Of a stretch of DNA of 64,000 nucleotides, positions 26,140 to 34,431 are shown in pieces. The position numbers and the translations under genes are program-made. The DNA is from Xanthobacteraceae bacterium (lineage in GTDB: Bacteria > Pseudomonadota > Alphaproteobacteria > Rhizobiales > Xanthobacteraceae). Positions within the stretch are counted from its first letter, which is position 1; each line of letters begins with the position of its first letter. Under the pieces are notes generated by a model. That model was not told the DNA's origin. It searched no databases and saw only the letters and a list, made by a program, of their open reading frames with translations. The stretch is from the NCBI GenBank assembly GCA_031291445.1, contig JARLJA010000031.1, positions 27,634-91,633 on the forward strand. The letters run 5' to 3'.

Positions 26140-26362
26140 GCCGCGACGTCAGTGGGCACGCTGAGATCCCCGCGATCGCGGCCCAATCCCATCTGGTTAC
26201 GGCGGCCGAAGAAGCCCTCGATGTTCCTGCAGCAACTCGCTGTCGCGTGTGGCATAGGCCGATGCCGGGAGCACGATCGTCGAAATCACGCTCCCGGCAT
26301 GGCTTTCCCCGGACGGCAAGCGCCGTCCTGCTGGAGCGCCCCGCCCCCCTCCCCAGGCGCGA

Positions 26363-26554
26363 TCAGGCCCTGCCCGTCCGCGGCGACAGCCAGCCCATCA
26401 CGATGGCATACGGCGAGCGCCTGCGACGCGGCAGTTCGTGGCGCTGTGCCGCGCTCCGTGCGAAGGCAGAGGCCTGCTCCATCGTCTGCCGATTGTCACG
26501 CGCAAGCCCCATCCACTCGCGAATGATGCTGCGGCGCACGCCCGCTTTGGCCAT
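26363..26554 (-). CDS. Small basic hypothetical protein (63 aa)
   Basis: A 63-residue protein starting MAKAGVRRSIIREWMGLARD with a tail ending GWLSPRTGRA. The ATG at 26554 has a strong AGGAG ribosome site eight bases upstream, which supports it as a real gene despite its size. High Arg content and two predicted helices; no known domain. It lies next to two palindromic repeats and in opposite orientation to the small protein at 25894. I regard it as a lineage-specific protein. Confidence 0.55.
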   Translation of the reverse strand: MAKAGVRRSIIREWMGLARDNRQTMEQASAFARSAAQRHELPRRRRSPYAIVMGWLSPRTGRA

Positions 26555-26578
26555 TGGCTTTACTCCTGATCAGCACCA

Positions 26579-26614
26579 GATCATGATGCGATCAAAGTGA
26601 ATCGCATCATGATC
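26579..26614. repeat. Palindromic element with perfect 14-bp arms
   Basis: GATCATGATGCGAT (26579-26592) and its exact complement (26601-26614) flank an 8-base loop. It sits between the start of the 63-residue gene and a second palindrome 15 bases away, and shares the GATCATG core with it. Confidence 0.75.
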
Positions 26615-26628
26615 TCATCTCTTTGTTT

Positions 26629-26677
26629 GAGCATGATCTTTTCGGAAAACCGGCTTCCACTTTTCCGGATCATGCTC
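26629..26677. repeat. Interspersed palindromic repeat typical of Bradyrhizobium relatives
   Basis: Outer arms GAGCATGATC (26629-26638) and GATCATGCTC (26668-26677) enclose inner arms CGGAAAA and TTTTCCG, giving a two-level stem-loop. I recognise this GAGCATGATCTTTTCGGAAA-type element as recurring in intergenic regions of Bradyrhizobium, Nitrobacter and Rhodopseudomonas. Its right end touches the stop codon of the gene ending at 26677, where it may also terminate or stabilise that message. Confidence 0.8.
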
Positions 26678-27123
26678 TAGGCGGCCTGCCGGAACGGAGC
26701 GGTCTCGCGGCGGCGCGCCGAAACCGCGCAGCCACAGTCGTGAACCGTTCCGCCCTCGATGACGAAGCCGCGCCGCTCCAGCGCTGCGCGCAGGTTCTGG
26801 CTGGCCGCCGGCTTCTGCGGATCGACCCAGACCACCAGCATGGCGCCGGGGCTGAGAAAGTCCACCAGCCAGTCGAGCGTCGTCTCCAGAGCCTTGAACG
26901 TGCGCCGCCGCCAGTCGACCAGGGCGACGTCGTATTGGCCGGCCGGGTGGCCGCAATTCGCCGTCGCCGCGGCGCGCTGGTAACCACGGCGGTGCAACTC
27001 GAGCGTCTGCTCAATGCTTCTGGAGCCGGCCACCATGATGCGGTGCTGCGCTCGGCAGCCGGCAAGCGCGATCATCGGTTCAATAACCCGGTCGCCCGTG
27101 GGCGCCGGTCGGAGAGTGGTCAT
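26677..27123 (-). CDS. Hypothetical protein, possibly methyltransferase-like fold
   Basis: A 148-residue protein starting MTTLRPAPTGDRVIEPMIAL. It has alternating strand/helix segments (HRIMVAGSRSIEQTLELHRRG, QYDVALVDWRRRTFKALE, LSPGAMLVVWVDPQ) resembling the second half of a Rossmann or SAM-methyltransferase fold, but the glycine-rich cofactor motif is absent. The frame continues upstream to an ATG at 27339 (220 residues); the extra 72 residues look less protein-like, so the shorter form is preferred. Function unknown. The gene ends inside a palindromic repeat. Confidence 0.5.
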   Translation of the reverse strand: MTTLRPAPTGDRVIEPMIALAGCRAQHRIMVAGSRSIEQTLELHRRGYQRAAATANCGHPAGQYDVALVDWRRRTFKALETTLDWLVDFLSPGAMLVVWVDPQKPAASQNLRAALERRGFVIEGGTVHDCGCAVSARRRETAPFRQAA

Positions 27124-27441
27124 CGTGTCACCATTCAAATGCGTGCCCGCGAACATCGCGCCGGTTGTGGTCGCGATCGCGGACACCCAGGACAGTGTCT
27201 GCAACATGGGCAGGATCGCATAGGGAAGCGAGAGGGGTCCGAACACGACGACATAGGGATTTCGTATAGGGCGAGGAGCGTCGTCGAATCGATCGATGCT
27301 GCGAAGCTGAGAGAAGTCGAACACCGGAAGCTCATGCATGACGGGATCTCATGGGACCGAACTTGTCACGCTGCCATGATCTGCTCATAGTTGGGGCCTC
27401 AGACGACGCTCTCGGCACTCTCCAATACAAAGGTACAGCCC
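27124..27441. other. 318-bp region upstream of the dehydrogenase gene
   Basis: If the short start at 27123 is right, this stretch holds only the divergent promoters of the hypothetical gene and the alcohol dehydrogenase-like gene. If the longer form is real, 27124-27339 is its coding N-terminus. No repeats or hairpins stand out. Confidence 0.4.
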
Positions 27442-28446
27442 ATGAAGGTCGCCGCCGTAAGAGCCCCTGGCGGGCTTGACAAGATGGTCGTCGAAAGCCG
27501 GCCGGAACCAACCGTCGGGCTCGGGCAGATCCTGGTCAGAGTGCATGCCAGTTCGTTGAACTTTCACGATCTCGCCGTCGTCACCGGGATGATCAAGGCG
27601 GCCGACGGCCGCATCCCGATGTCGGACGGCGCCGGCGAAATTGTCGGCGTCGGCGACGGCGTCAGCACCTTCAAGACCGGGGATCACGTGCTGTCCACGT
27701 TCTTCCCGAACTGGACATGCGGCGGCCCGAAACGGGAGCGGCTTGCGGGCGTACCGGGAGACGGCGTGGACGGCTTCGCCGCGGAATACGTCGCCATGTC
27801 CGCCGACGGCTTCACCCGCCTGCCCAAGGGGTGGAGCTTCGCCCAGGCGGCGACGCTGCCCTGTGCCGCGCTCACGGCGTGGCGCGCCTTGATGGTGGAG
27901 GCGCGGATCAAGCCGGGCGACGTCGTGCTGACCCAGGGGACCGGCGGCGTCTCCATCTTCGCGGTGCAGTTCGCCAAGGCTGCCGGTGCGACCGTGATCG
28001 CCACCTCGTCGTCCGACGAAAAGCTGGCACGACTGAAGCAACTCGGCGCCGACCACCTGATCAACTACAAGAGCGAGCCTCAATGGGGGCGGGCCGCAGC
28101 GGCCCTCACCGACGGCCGCGGGGTCGATGCCGTGGTCGAGGTCGGCGGCCCGGGAACGCTGTCCCAGTCGATTCACGCCTGCGGCATCGGCGGCCACATC
28201 TCCTTGATCGGCGTACTGACCGGGGTTGCAGGAGAAGTCCCGACGGCCCTGGCCATGTCCAAGAACGTAACCATCAAAGGCGTGACCGTCGGCTCCCGCG
28301 AGCAACAGCAGGACATGATCGCTGCGATCGACGCCAACGGCATCCTGCCGATCGTCGACTCGAGCTTCCCGCTGGACCAGATCGCCGCCGCCTTCAGGCA
28401 CCAGGTGTCGCAAAAGCACTTCGGGAAGATCTGCCTTGCGCTGTAG
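27442..28446 (+). CDS. Medium-chain zinc-type alcohol dehydrogenase/quinone reductase family
   Basis: A 334-residue cytoplasmic NAD(P)-dependent oxidoreductase. The N-terminal GroES-like domain has SSLNFHDLAVVTG and DGAGEIVGVGDGV; the cofactor domain has TQGTGGVSIFAVQFAKAAGATVIAT (Rossmann, here given by its key TGGVS) and GADHLINY. The catalytic zinc Cys/His set and the structural four-Cys loop of classical ADHs are incomplete, which points to the zinc-less quinone oxidoreductase-like branch. Substrate unknown. The ATG at 27442 is the first start with the family N-terminus MKVAAVRAPGG. Monocistronic, upstream of the ABC-Dha operon. Confidence 0.85.
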   Translation: MKVAAVRAPGGLDKMVVESRPEPTVGLGQILVRVHASSLNFHDLAVVTGMIKAADGRIPMSDGAGEIVGVGDGVSTFKTGDHVLSTFFPNWTCGGPKRERLAGVPGDGVDGFAAEYVAMSADGFTRLPKGWSFAQAATLPCAALTAWRALMVEARIKPGDVVLTQGTGGVSIFAVQFAKAAGATVIATSSSDEKLARLKQLGADHLINYKSEPQWGRAAAALTDGRGVDAVVEVGGPGTLSQSIHACGIGGHISLIGVLTGVAGEVPTALAMSKNVTIKGVTVGSREQQQDMIAAIDANGILPIVDSSFPLDQIAAAFRHQVSQKHFGKICLAL

Positions 28447-28743
28447 CCGGTGATCGGCGGAACCGTCGGCACGACCGCAGTCCCGGCCTCGCGAAAACCA
28501 CGACACGTGACGTCCCGCGACGGGGAACCTCGCCGCCGCGCAACACCGCTTGCAATGTTTAGTAAATCGTGATGCACTAAACAAATCGGGCTCTGCCGGA
28601 TCCTGAGAATCCGGGCGAGCGCGAGGAAACGTCAGTTCAGGTTTTTTAGCCCGTCAAGGAATCTGTCGCTCTGCTCGAAGCATTCGAGCGGACAGGAAAG
28701 CCGCGCCACATCGATGGCCGGTTCCATTCGGAGGGAACGCGCA
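28447..28743 (+). promoter_or_regulatory. Leader of the ABC-Dha operon with a palindromic operator candidate
   Basis: The 297-base gap holds TGTTTAGT (28556-28563) and its exact complement ACTAAACA (28576-28583), separated by 12 bases, about 160 bases before the binding-protein start. TTTAGT/ACTAAA half-sites resemble those bound by ROK and some other sugar-operon repressors. No such regulator is encoded nearby except the small HTH-like protein at 37346. Confidence 0.5.
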
Positions 28744-30084
28744 ATGAAAACTAGCTTAAAGGCGCTTGTTGCTGCTGGAGGGGCTCTCGCCGCTCTGGGC
28801 ATGGCCATGACCACGACGCCTGCGCAAGCGCAGGGCAAGACCATCACGCTGTGCTGGGCGGCGTGGGATCCGGCCAACGCGCTGGTCGAACTGTCGAAGG
28901 ATTTCACCGCCAAGACCGGCATCGGCATGAAGTACGAGTTCGTGCCGTGGACCAACTATGCCGACCGCTTCCTCAACGAGCTCAACTCGCACGGCGCGCT
29001 GTGCGACCTCATCATCGGCGATTCGCAATGGATCGGCGGTGCCGCCGAAAACGGCCAGTACGTGAAGCTGAATGACTTCTTCAAGAAGGAAGGAATCAGC
29101 ATGGACGACTACATGCCGGCCACGGTCGTCGGATATTCCGAGTGGCCGAAGAACACGCCGAACTACTGGGCGCTGCCGGCCATGGGCGACGCCGTGGGCT
29201 GGACCTATCGCAAGGACTGGTTCGCCCGCCCCGAGATCCAGAAGGACTTCAAGGCCCAGTACGGCCGTGATCTCGCGGTGCCGAAGACGCTCGACGAACT
29301 CCACGACATCGCCAAGTTCTTCCAGGGCCGCGAGATCGACGGCAAGAAGGTCTATGGCGCGTCGATCTACACCGAGCGCGGCTCGGAAGGCATCACCATG
29401 GGTGTCTCGAACTATCTGTATGACTACGGCTTCAAATACGAGGACCCGAAGAAGCCCTATGCGATGGAGGGCTTCGTCAACTCGCCGGGCGCCGTCAAGG
29501 GGCTCGAAGCCTACAAGGAACTCTACAAGTGCTGCACGCCTCCCGGCGCGTCGAACTCCTACATGTCGGAGGGCCTCGACGCCTTCAAGTCGGGCCAGGT
29601 GGCGCTGCAGATGAACTTCTTCGCCTTCTTCCCCGGCCTCTACAAGGACCCCAACGTCGGCGGCGACAAGATCGGATTCTTCTCCAATCCCGCCGCCACG
29701 ACCCAGGCGACGCAGCTCGGCGGACAGGGCATCTCCGTCGTCTCCTACTCCAAGAACCAGAACGAAGCGCTACAGTACATCAAGTGGTTTTCGGGCGGCG
29801 ACGTGCAGAAGAAGTGGTGGGCGCTGGGCGGCTATTCCTGCGCCAAGTCGGTGCTCAACGATCCGGGCTTCCCGAACAGCGCGCCGTTCGCCGGCGAGTT
29901 CCTGAAGTCCATGGGCATGGTCGTCGACTTCTGGGCCGAACCTTCCTACGCGCAGCTCCTGCAGGCCGAACAGAAGCGGGTACATGACTACGTCGTGGCC
30001 GACAAGGGCACGGCGAAGGACGCGCTCGACGGCCTGGTGAAGGACTGGCAGGCGATCTTCAAGGAAGAAGGCAAGAAATTCTAA
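28744..30084 (+). CDS. ABC transporter sugar/polyol-binding protein
   Basis: A 446-residue periplasmic precursor with signal peptide (to AQAQ, about residue 31). It belongs to the family 1 extracellular solute-binding proteins: TLCWAAWDPANALVELSKDF at the mature N-terminus, PWTNYADRFLNELNS, a WALPAMGDAVGWTYRKDWF hinge region, and ALQYIKWFSGGD near the end. GGAGGG precedes the ATG at 28744. It is the first gene of a twelve-gene operon with its own permeases and ATPases and a dihydroxyacetone kinase, so a triose, glycerol-like or larger polyol substrate is inferred. A strong hairpin follows the gene. Confidence 0.9.
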   Translation: MKTSLKALVAAGGALAALGMAMTTTPAQAQGKTITLCWAAWDPANALVELSKDFTAKTGIGMKYEFVPWTNYADRFLNELNSHGALCDLIIGDSQWIGGAAENGQYVKLNDFFKKEGISMDDYMPATVVGYSEWPKNTPNYWALPAMGDAVGWTYRKDWFARPEIQKDFKAQYGRDLAVPKTLDELHDIAKFFQGREIDGKKVYGASIYTERGSEGITMGVSNYLYDYGFKYEDPKKPYAMEGFVNSPGAVKGLEAYKELYKCCTPPGASNSYMSEGLDAFKSGQVALQMNFFAFFPGLYKDPNVGGDKIGFFSNPAATTQATQLGGQGISVVSYSKNQNEALQYIKWFSGGDVQKKWWALGGYSCAKSVLNDPGFPNSAPFAGEFLKSMGMVVDFWAEPSYAQLLQAEQKRVHDYVVADKGTAKDALDGLVKDWQAIFKEEGKKF

Positions 30085-30092
30085 ACAGACGA

Positions 30093-30126
30093 TCGCCCGG
30101 GGCGCGCCGACCCGCGCCCCGGGCGA
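30093..30126 (+). terminator. Strong hairpin after the binding-protein gene
   Basis: TCGCCCGGGGCGCG (30093-30106) pairs exactly over 14 bp with 30113-30126 across a 6-base loop, followed by CTTCTT. It probably protects the upstream message or partially terminates, so that the binding protein is made in excess over the permeases, a common arrangement in ABC operons. Confidence 0.75.
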
Positions 30127-30203
30127 CTTCTTACCGGTACGGAAACGCGTCACTTATCCCGGCACCAGCCGATCGCGTCGGGACCCAAGGATCAACCAGC
30201 GTC

Positions 30204-31163
30204 ATGAACGAATTGAGCGCCTCATCGCGGATCGCCTACCCGGCTGCGGCCGCGCAGCCCCGGGTGACGCATCGCCTGCGCGGGCTGTCGGATCGCGCGC
30301 TGGCGTGGCTCTTCATCACGCCGACGATCCTGCTGCTGCTGGCGATCAACATCTTTCCGCTGATCTGGACGATCTACCTGTCGTTCACCAACTATCGGGC
30401 CAATCGCGCCAATGTTCCGACCCGATGGCTGGGACTGGACTGGTACCAGTCGATCCTGACCGATCCGGACATCTGGGCAGCGATGCAGGTGACGGCGCAT
30501 TTCGTCATCTGGACGGTCATCATCGAGACCGTCCTCGGCTTCGGCCTCGCGTTCCTGATCGACAAGAAATTCCGCGGCCACGGCGCATGGACCACGATCA
30601 TCCTGCTGCCGATGATGCTGTCGCCGGCGGTGGTCGGCAATTTCTGGACCTTCCTGTACCAGCCCCAGATCGGCCTGTTCAACTACGTGATCGGCTTCGT
30701 CTTCGGCCGCGCCCCGTCGTCGTTCCAGATGCTGGGCGACGTGACGCTGAGCCCCTGGGCCATCGTGATCGTCGACGCCTGGATGTGGACGCCCTACGTG
30801 ATGCTGATCTGCCTGGCCGGCCTGCGCTCGATCCCGGACTACATCTACGAGGCCGCCGAGGTCGACCGCGCCTCGAAGTTGCGGCAGTTCTGGTCGATCA
30901 CGCTGCCGATGGCGCTGCCCTTCATCATGCTGGCGGTGCTGTTCCGCGGCATCGAGAACTTCAAGATGTTCGACATGGTCAACCTGCTGACCGGCGGCGG
31001 CCCGGGCTCCACCACGGAAGTCGCCTCGATCACGCTCAAGCGCGCCGCCTTCGAAAGCTGGCGCACCGGCTATTCCTCGGCCTTCGCGATCATCCTGTTC
31101 GTGACCGTGTTCGGCCTCGCCAACATCTATGTCAAAGCGCTGAACCGGGTGAAGAGCCGATGA
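30204..31163 (+). CDS. ABC transporter permease, MalF type
   Basis: A 319-residue inner-membrane protein with six predicted helices. The cytoplasmic coupling loop that docks with the ATPase is present as YEAAEVDRASKLRQFWSITL (EAA motif). The N-terminal cytoplasmic segment (about 30 residues) precedes helix 1 (FITPTILLLLAINIFPLIW). It pairs with the permease encoded next, whose ATG overlaps its TGA by four bases, ensuring equal synthesis. It belongs to the sugar-uptake (CUT1) permease family. Confidence 0.92.
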   Translation: MNELSASSRIAYPAAAAQPRVTHRLRGLSDRALAWLFITPTILLLLAINIFPLIWTIYLSFTNYRANRANVPTRWLGLDWYQSILTDPDIWAAMQVTAHFVIWTVIIETVLGFGLAFLIDKKFRGHGAWTTIILLPMMLSPAVVGNFWTFLYQPQIGLFNYVIGFVFGRAPSSFQMLGDVTLSPWAIVIVDAWMWTPYVMLICLAGLRSIPDYIYEAAEVDRASKLRQFWSITLPMALPFIMLAVLFRGIENFKMFDMVNLLTGGGPGSTTEVASITLKRAAFESWRTGYSSAFAIILFVTVFGLANIYVKALNRVKSR

Positions 31164-32107
31164 CCGTCGCCGCCCATTCCGTCGTCGACCCGACGCCCCG
31201 CACGCGACGCTTCGCCGGCGCGCTGGTGATCGTCTACGCCGTCATCACCATGATCCCGCTCGCCTGGATCTTCCTCACCTCGTTCAAGTCACCGGACGAC
31301 GCGATTTCCTATCCGCCGAAGATCATCTTCCAGCCCTCCCTCGAGGGATACTGCAATCTCTTCACCACCCGCTCGCGCCAGACGCCGGACTTCATCCAGA
31401 CGCTGGGCCCACCGCAGGGAATGTGCGACGACATCGCCCGCAGCCGCAACATGGTCATCGCCGGCCCGTCGAACTACCTGCCGCGCTTCGTCAATTCGCT
31501 GATCATCGCGTTCGGCTCGACGGTGCTGGCGGTGGCGCTGGGCACGCTGTCGGCCTACGGCTTCTCGCGCTTCCGCGTCCCCTTGAAGGAAGACCTCCTG
31601 TTCTTCATCCTGTCCACCAGGATGATGCCGCCGATCGCAGTCGCGATCCCGATCTACCTGATGTACCGCGCCGTCGGGCTCTCGGACACGCGGCTCGGAA
31701 TGATCCTGCTCTATACCTCGGTCAACGTCTCGCTCGCGGTGTGGCTGCTGAAGGGCTTCATCGACGAGATTCCCCGCGAGTACGAGGAGGCGGCGATGAT
31801 CGACGGTTACACCCGTTTCCAGGCCTTCGTGCGGGTGGTGCTGCCGCAGGCCACCACCGGCATCGCCGCCACCGCGATCTTCTGCCTGATCTTCGCCTGG
31901 AACGAGTATGCCTTCGCGGTGCTGCTGACGTCGGGCAACGCGCAGACGTCGCCGCCGTTCATCCCGATCATCATCGGCGAAGGCGGCCAGGACTGGCCGG
32001 CGGTCGCCGCCGGCACCACGTTGTTCCTGGTTCCCATCGTGGTATTCACGGTACTTCTCCGCAAGCATCTGCTGCGCGGCATCACCTTCGGAGCGGTGCG
32101 CAAATGA
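31160..32107 (+). CDS. ABC transporter permease, MalG type
   Basis: A 315-residue protein with six helices and the EAA loop YEEAAMIDGYTRFQAFVRVV. Between helices 1 and 2 lies an extended periplasmic segment (about residues 45-110, containing two cysteines), longer than in MalG. Overlaps its neighbours by four bases at each end (ATGA). It forms the translocation pore with the MalF-type subunit. CUT1 family; substrate as for the operon. Confidence 0.92.
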   Translation: MTVAAHSVVDPTPRTRRFAGALVIVYAVITMIPLAWIFLTSFKSPDDAISYPPKIIFQPSLEGYCNLFTTRSRQTPDFIQTLGPPQGMCDDIARSRNMVIAGPSNYLPRFVNSLIIAFGSTVLAVALGTLSAYGFSRFRVPLKEDLLFFILSTRMMPPIAVAIPIYLMYRAVGLSDTRLGMILLYTSVNVSLAVWLLKGFIDEIPREYEEAAMIDGYTRFQAFVRVVLPQATTGIAATAIFCLIFAWNEYAFAVLLTSGNAQTSPPFIPIIIGEGGQDWPAVAAGTTLFLVPIVVFTVLLRKHLLRGITFGAVRK

Positions 32108-32316
32108 GCCTGGATGCCAGCCGGACCGCCGCGCGCCGCGGCATCATCGACAGGATTCTGCGCCGCGGCCCGCTGGAAGCCGCCGCCACCGCCATCATCG
32201 CCGCTGGCGTGGTGATGCTGATGCAGCCGCTGTCTCTGACGCTCTATTCATGGTCGTTCACCACGACGCTGTTCGGCACGGTGATGTTCATCATCGTCTC
32301 GAAGGTCAGGGATTGA
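32104..32316 (+). CDS. Small two-helix membrane protein within the ABC operon
   Basis: A 70-residue protein: a basic N-terminus (TAARRGIIDRILRRG) and two membrane helices (AAATAIIAAGVVMLMQPLSL and FTTTLFGTVMFIIVSK). Its ATG overlaps the stop of the permease gene by four bases and the ATPase gene begins five bases after its stop, so it is a deliberate part of the operon. Small membrane proteins occupy the same slot in glycerol-type (GlpS/T/P/Q/V) ABC operons of rhizobia, which supports a polyol transporter; homology to that family is not established here. Confidence 0.7.
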   Translation: MSLDASRTAARRGIIDRILRRGPLEAAATAIIAAGVVMLMQPLSLTLYSWSFTTTLFGTVMFIIVSKVRD

Positions 32317-32321
32317 CGGCC

Positions 32322-33419
32322 ATGGCGCAGATCAGGGTCGAAGCGCTCGACAAGTCCTTCGGGACCTTTCATGCGGTCAAGTCCGCCAACTTCACGGTGG
32401 AGGACGGCCAGTTCCTGTGCCTGCTCGGCCCCTCCGGCTGCGGCAAGACCACGACGCTGCGCATGATCGCGGGACTGGAATTGCCCACCTCCGGCACCAT
32501 CCGGCTCGGCGGCGAAGACGTCACCATGAACCGGGCCTCGGCGCGGGACATCGCCTTCGTGTTCCAGCTGTTCGCGCTGTACCCCCACATGAACGTGCGC
32601 AAGAACATCGGCTTTCCTCTCAAGTGCGAGGGTGTCGGCCAGGCCGAAATCGAGCGCCGCGTGGTCGAGGCGGCGCGGATCCTGCGCATCACCGAGTTGC
32701 TCGACAGCCCGGTCTCGGGCCTCGCCGGCGGCGACCGCCAGCGCGTCGCGCTCGGGCGCGCGATCGTGCGCAAGCCGAAGTGCTTTCTGATGGACGAGCC
32801 ACTGGGCGCGCTCGACACCGAAATGCGGGACGCCATGATCCGCGAATTGCGGGCGCTGCACGACCGGCTCGGTGCGACCACGGTCTACGTCACCCACGAC
32901 CAGCTCGAGGCCATGGCGATGGCCGACACCATCGCGGTGATGAACCACGGCGTGGTCGAGCAGGTCGCCAGTCCGCGCGACATCTACGACCGGCCGGCGT
33001 CGCTGTTCGTCGCCGACTTCATCGGCTCGCCGCCGATGAATTTCCTGCCGTTCCGCGGCGGCCTGGCCACAGGCGCGCAAGTCATCCGGCTCGGCGAACG
33101 CGAGGTCGCCATTCCCACTGCCCGCGAGGCCCTGCCGGACAGCGATCTTGTCCTCGGGGTCAGGCCCGAGCACGTGCGTTTCACCGATCGCGGCATGGTG
33201 CGGGGCGAGGTCTACGGGGCGGAGTACCTCGGCACGACCCAGATCGTCACCGTGACGACGCGCTACGGCGCGCTGAAGGCCCGGACCCCCGCGCACCTGA
33301 CTTTCCGGACCGGCGAAACCGTCGGATTGGACTTCCGGCCCGACACGCTGTCGATTTTCGACAAGGCATCCGGCCGGGCGATTCGCACCGCGCTGCACGA
33401 GGGAGGCGCTCATGGCTGA
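32322..33419 (+). CDS. ABC transporter ATPase (first of two), CUT1 family
   Basis: A 365-residue ATP-binding subunit. Walker A is GPSGCGKTT (36-44), Walker B is CFLMDEP, the H-loop is YVTHD, and a C-terminal regulatory/TOBE domain follows. The ABC signature reads LAGGDRQRVALGRA instead of LSGGQ, so the catalytic serine and glutamine are changed. A second ATPase with a normal signature follows, which suggests a heterodimer with one canonical and one degenerate ATP site. Start at 32322; the downstream gene overlaps its end by eight bases. Confidence 0.9.
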   Translation: MAQIRVEALDKSFGTFHAVKSANFTVEDGQFLCLLGPSGCGKTTTLRMIAGLELPTSGTIRLGGEDVTMNRASARDIAFVFQLFALYPHMNVRKNIGFPLKCEGVGQAEIERRVVEAARILRITELLDSPVSGLAGGDRQRVALGRAIVRKPKCFLMDEPLGALDTEMRDAMIRELRALHDRLGATTVYVTHDQLEAMAMADTIAVMNHGVVEQVASPRDIYDRPASLFVADFIGSPPMNFLPFRGGLATGAQVIRLGEREVAIPTAREALPDSDLVLGVRPEHVRFTDRGMVRGEVYGAEYLGTTQIVTVTTRYGALKARTPAHLTFRTGETVGLDFRPDTLSIFDKASGRAIRTALHEGGAHG

Positions 33420-34431
33420 GGTCGAGATCCGGGCGGTGTCAAAGGCCTTCAAGTCGCGAACCGGAACCACGCAGGCCGTCAGCGGGCTGTCGCTGACCAT
33501 CGGCCACGGCGAATTCGTCGCGCTGCTGGGACCGACCGGCGCCGGCAAGACCACGACGCTGCGCCTCGTCGCCGGGCTGGAGGCGCCGGACAACGGCTCG
33601 ATCCGGATCGACGGCCGCGACGTCACCGGAGAGGCTCCGGCCGATCGCGACGTCGCCTTCGTCTTCCAGCAATATTCGCTCTATCCCCACCTCACCGTGT
33701 TCGAGAACATGGCCTTCGCGCTGCGCGCGCCGACCCGCCGCGTGCCGGAGGCCGAGATCCGCGCCAAGGTGGAGCAGGTCGCGCGCCTGCTCCACATCGA
33801 AGCCAAGCTGAACAACAAGGCCACGCAACTGTCGGGCGGCCAGATGCAGCGGGTGGCGATCGGGCGAGCCCTGGTGCGCTCGCCCGCGATCTACCTGATG
33901 GATGAGCCGCTCTCCTCGCTGGACGCCAAGCTGCGGGGCGAGATGCGCCTCGAGCTGAAGCGCATCCAGACCGACCTCGGCGCGACCATCCTCTATGTCA
34001 CCCACGACCAGACCGAGGCCATGACCATGGCTTCCCGCATCGGCGTGATCGAGGCCGGGCGGCTGATGCAGATCGGGACGCCGCGCGAGATCTACGAGAA
34101 CCCGGTCAACGCCTATGTCGCGGCGCGGCTCGGCCAGCCCGCCATCAACCTGCTGCCGGCCGACATCTTCGCTGGTGTACCGCACGGCGCCCGAACCATC
34201 GGCGCCCGGACCGAGCACCTGACCATCGCCCGCGGCGGCGGCGCGGTATGCGCCACCGTCACGCGGATCGAGCATCTCGGCGACCAGAGCTATCTCCACC
34301 TCGATCTCGGCGGCCAGCCGGTGGTAACGCTGTCGGATCCCGAGGCGGAGCTTCGTGCGGGAGACGCGGTATCGCTCGGGCTCAGAAATCCGCTGTTCTT
34401 CGATGCGGCTGGCAGGAGGCTCGCGGCATGA
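33412..34431 (+). CDS. ABC transporter ATPase (second of two), CUT1 family
   Basis: A 339-residue ATP-binding subunit with Walker A GPTGAGKTT, Q-loop FVFQQYSLYPHL, canonical signature LSGGQMQRVAIGRA, Walker B IYLMDEP and H-loop YVTHDQTEA. The C-terminal domain (from about 235) contains the TOBE/MalK-type fold. It overlaps the previous ATPase gene by eight bases and the DhaL gene by four, linking transport and phosphorylation genes into one translationally coupled unit. Probably the catalytically competent half of a heterodimer. Confidence 0.92.
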   Translation: MAEVEIRAVSKAFKSRTGTTQAVSGLSLTIGHGEFVALLGPTGAGKTTTLRLVAGLEAPDNGSIRIDGRDVTGEAPADRDVAFVFQQYSLYPHLTVFENMAFALRAPTRRVPEAEIRAKVEQVARLLHIEAKLNNKATQLSGGQMQRVAIGRALVRSPAIYLMDEPLSSLDAKLRGEMRLELKRIQTDLGATILYVTHDQTEAMTMASRIGVIEAGRLMQIGTPREIYENPVNAYVAARLGQPAINLLPADIFAGVPHGARTIGARTEHLTIARGGGAVCATVTRIEHLGDQSYLHLDLGGQPVVTLSDPEAELRAGDAVSLGLRNPLFFDAAGRRLAA

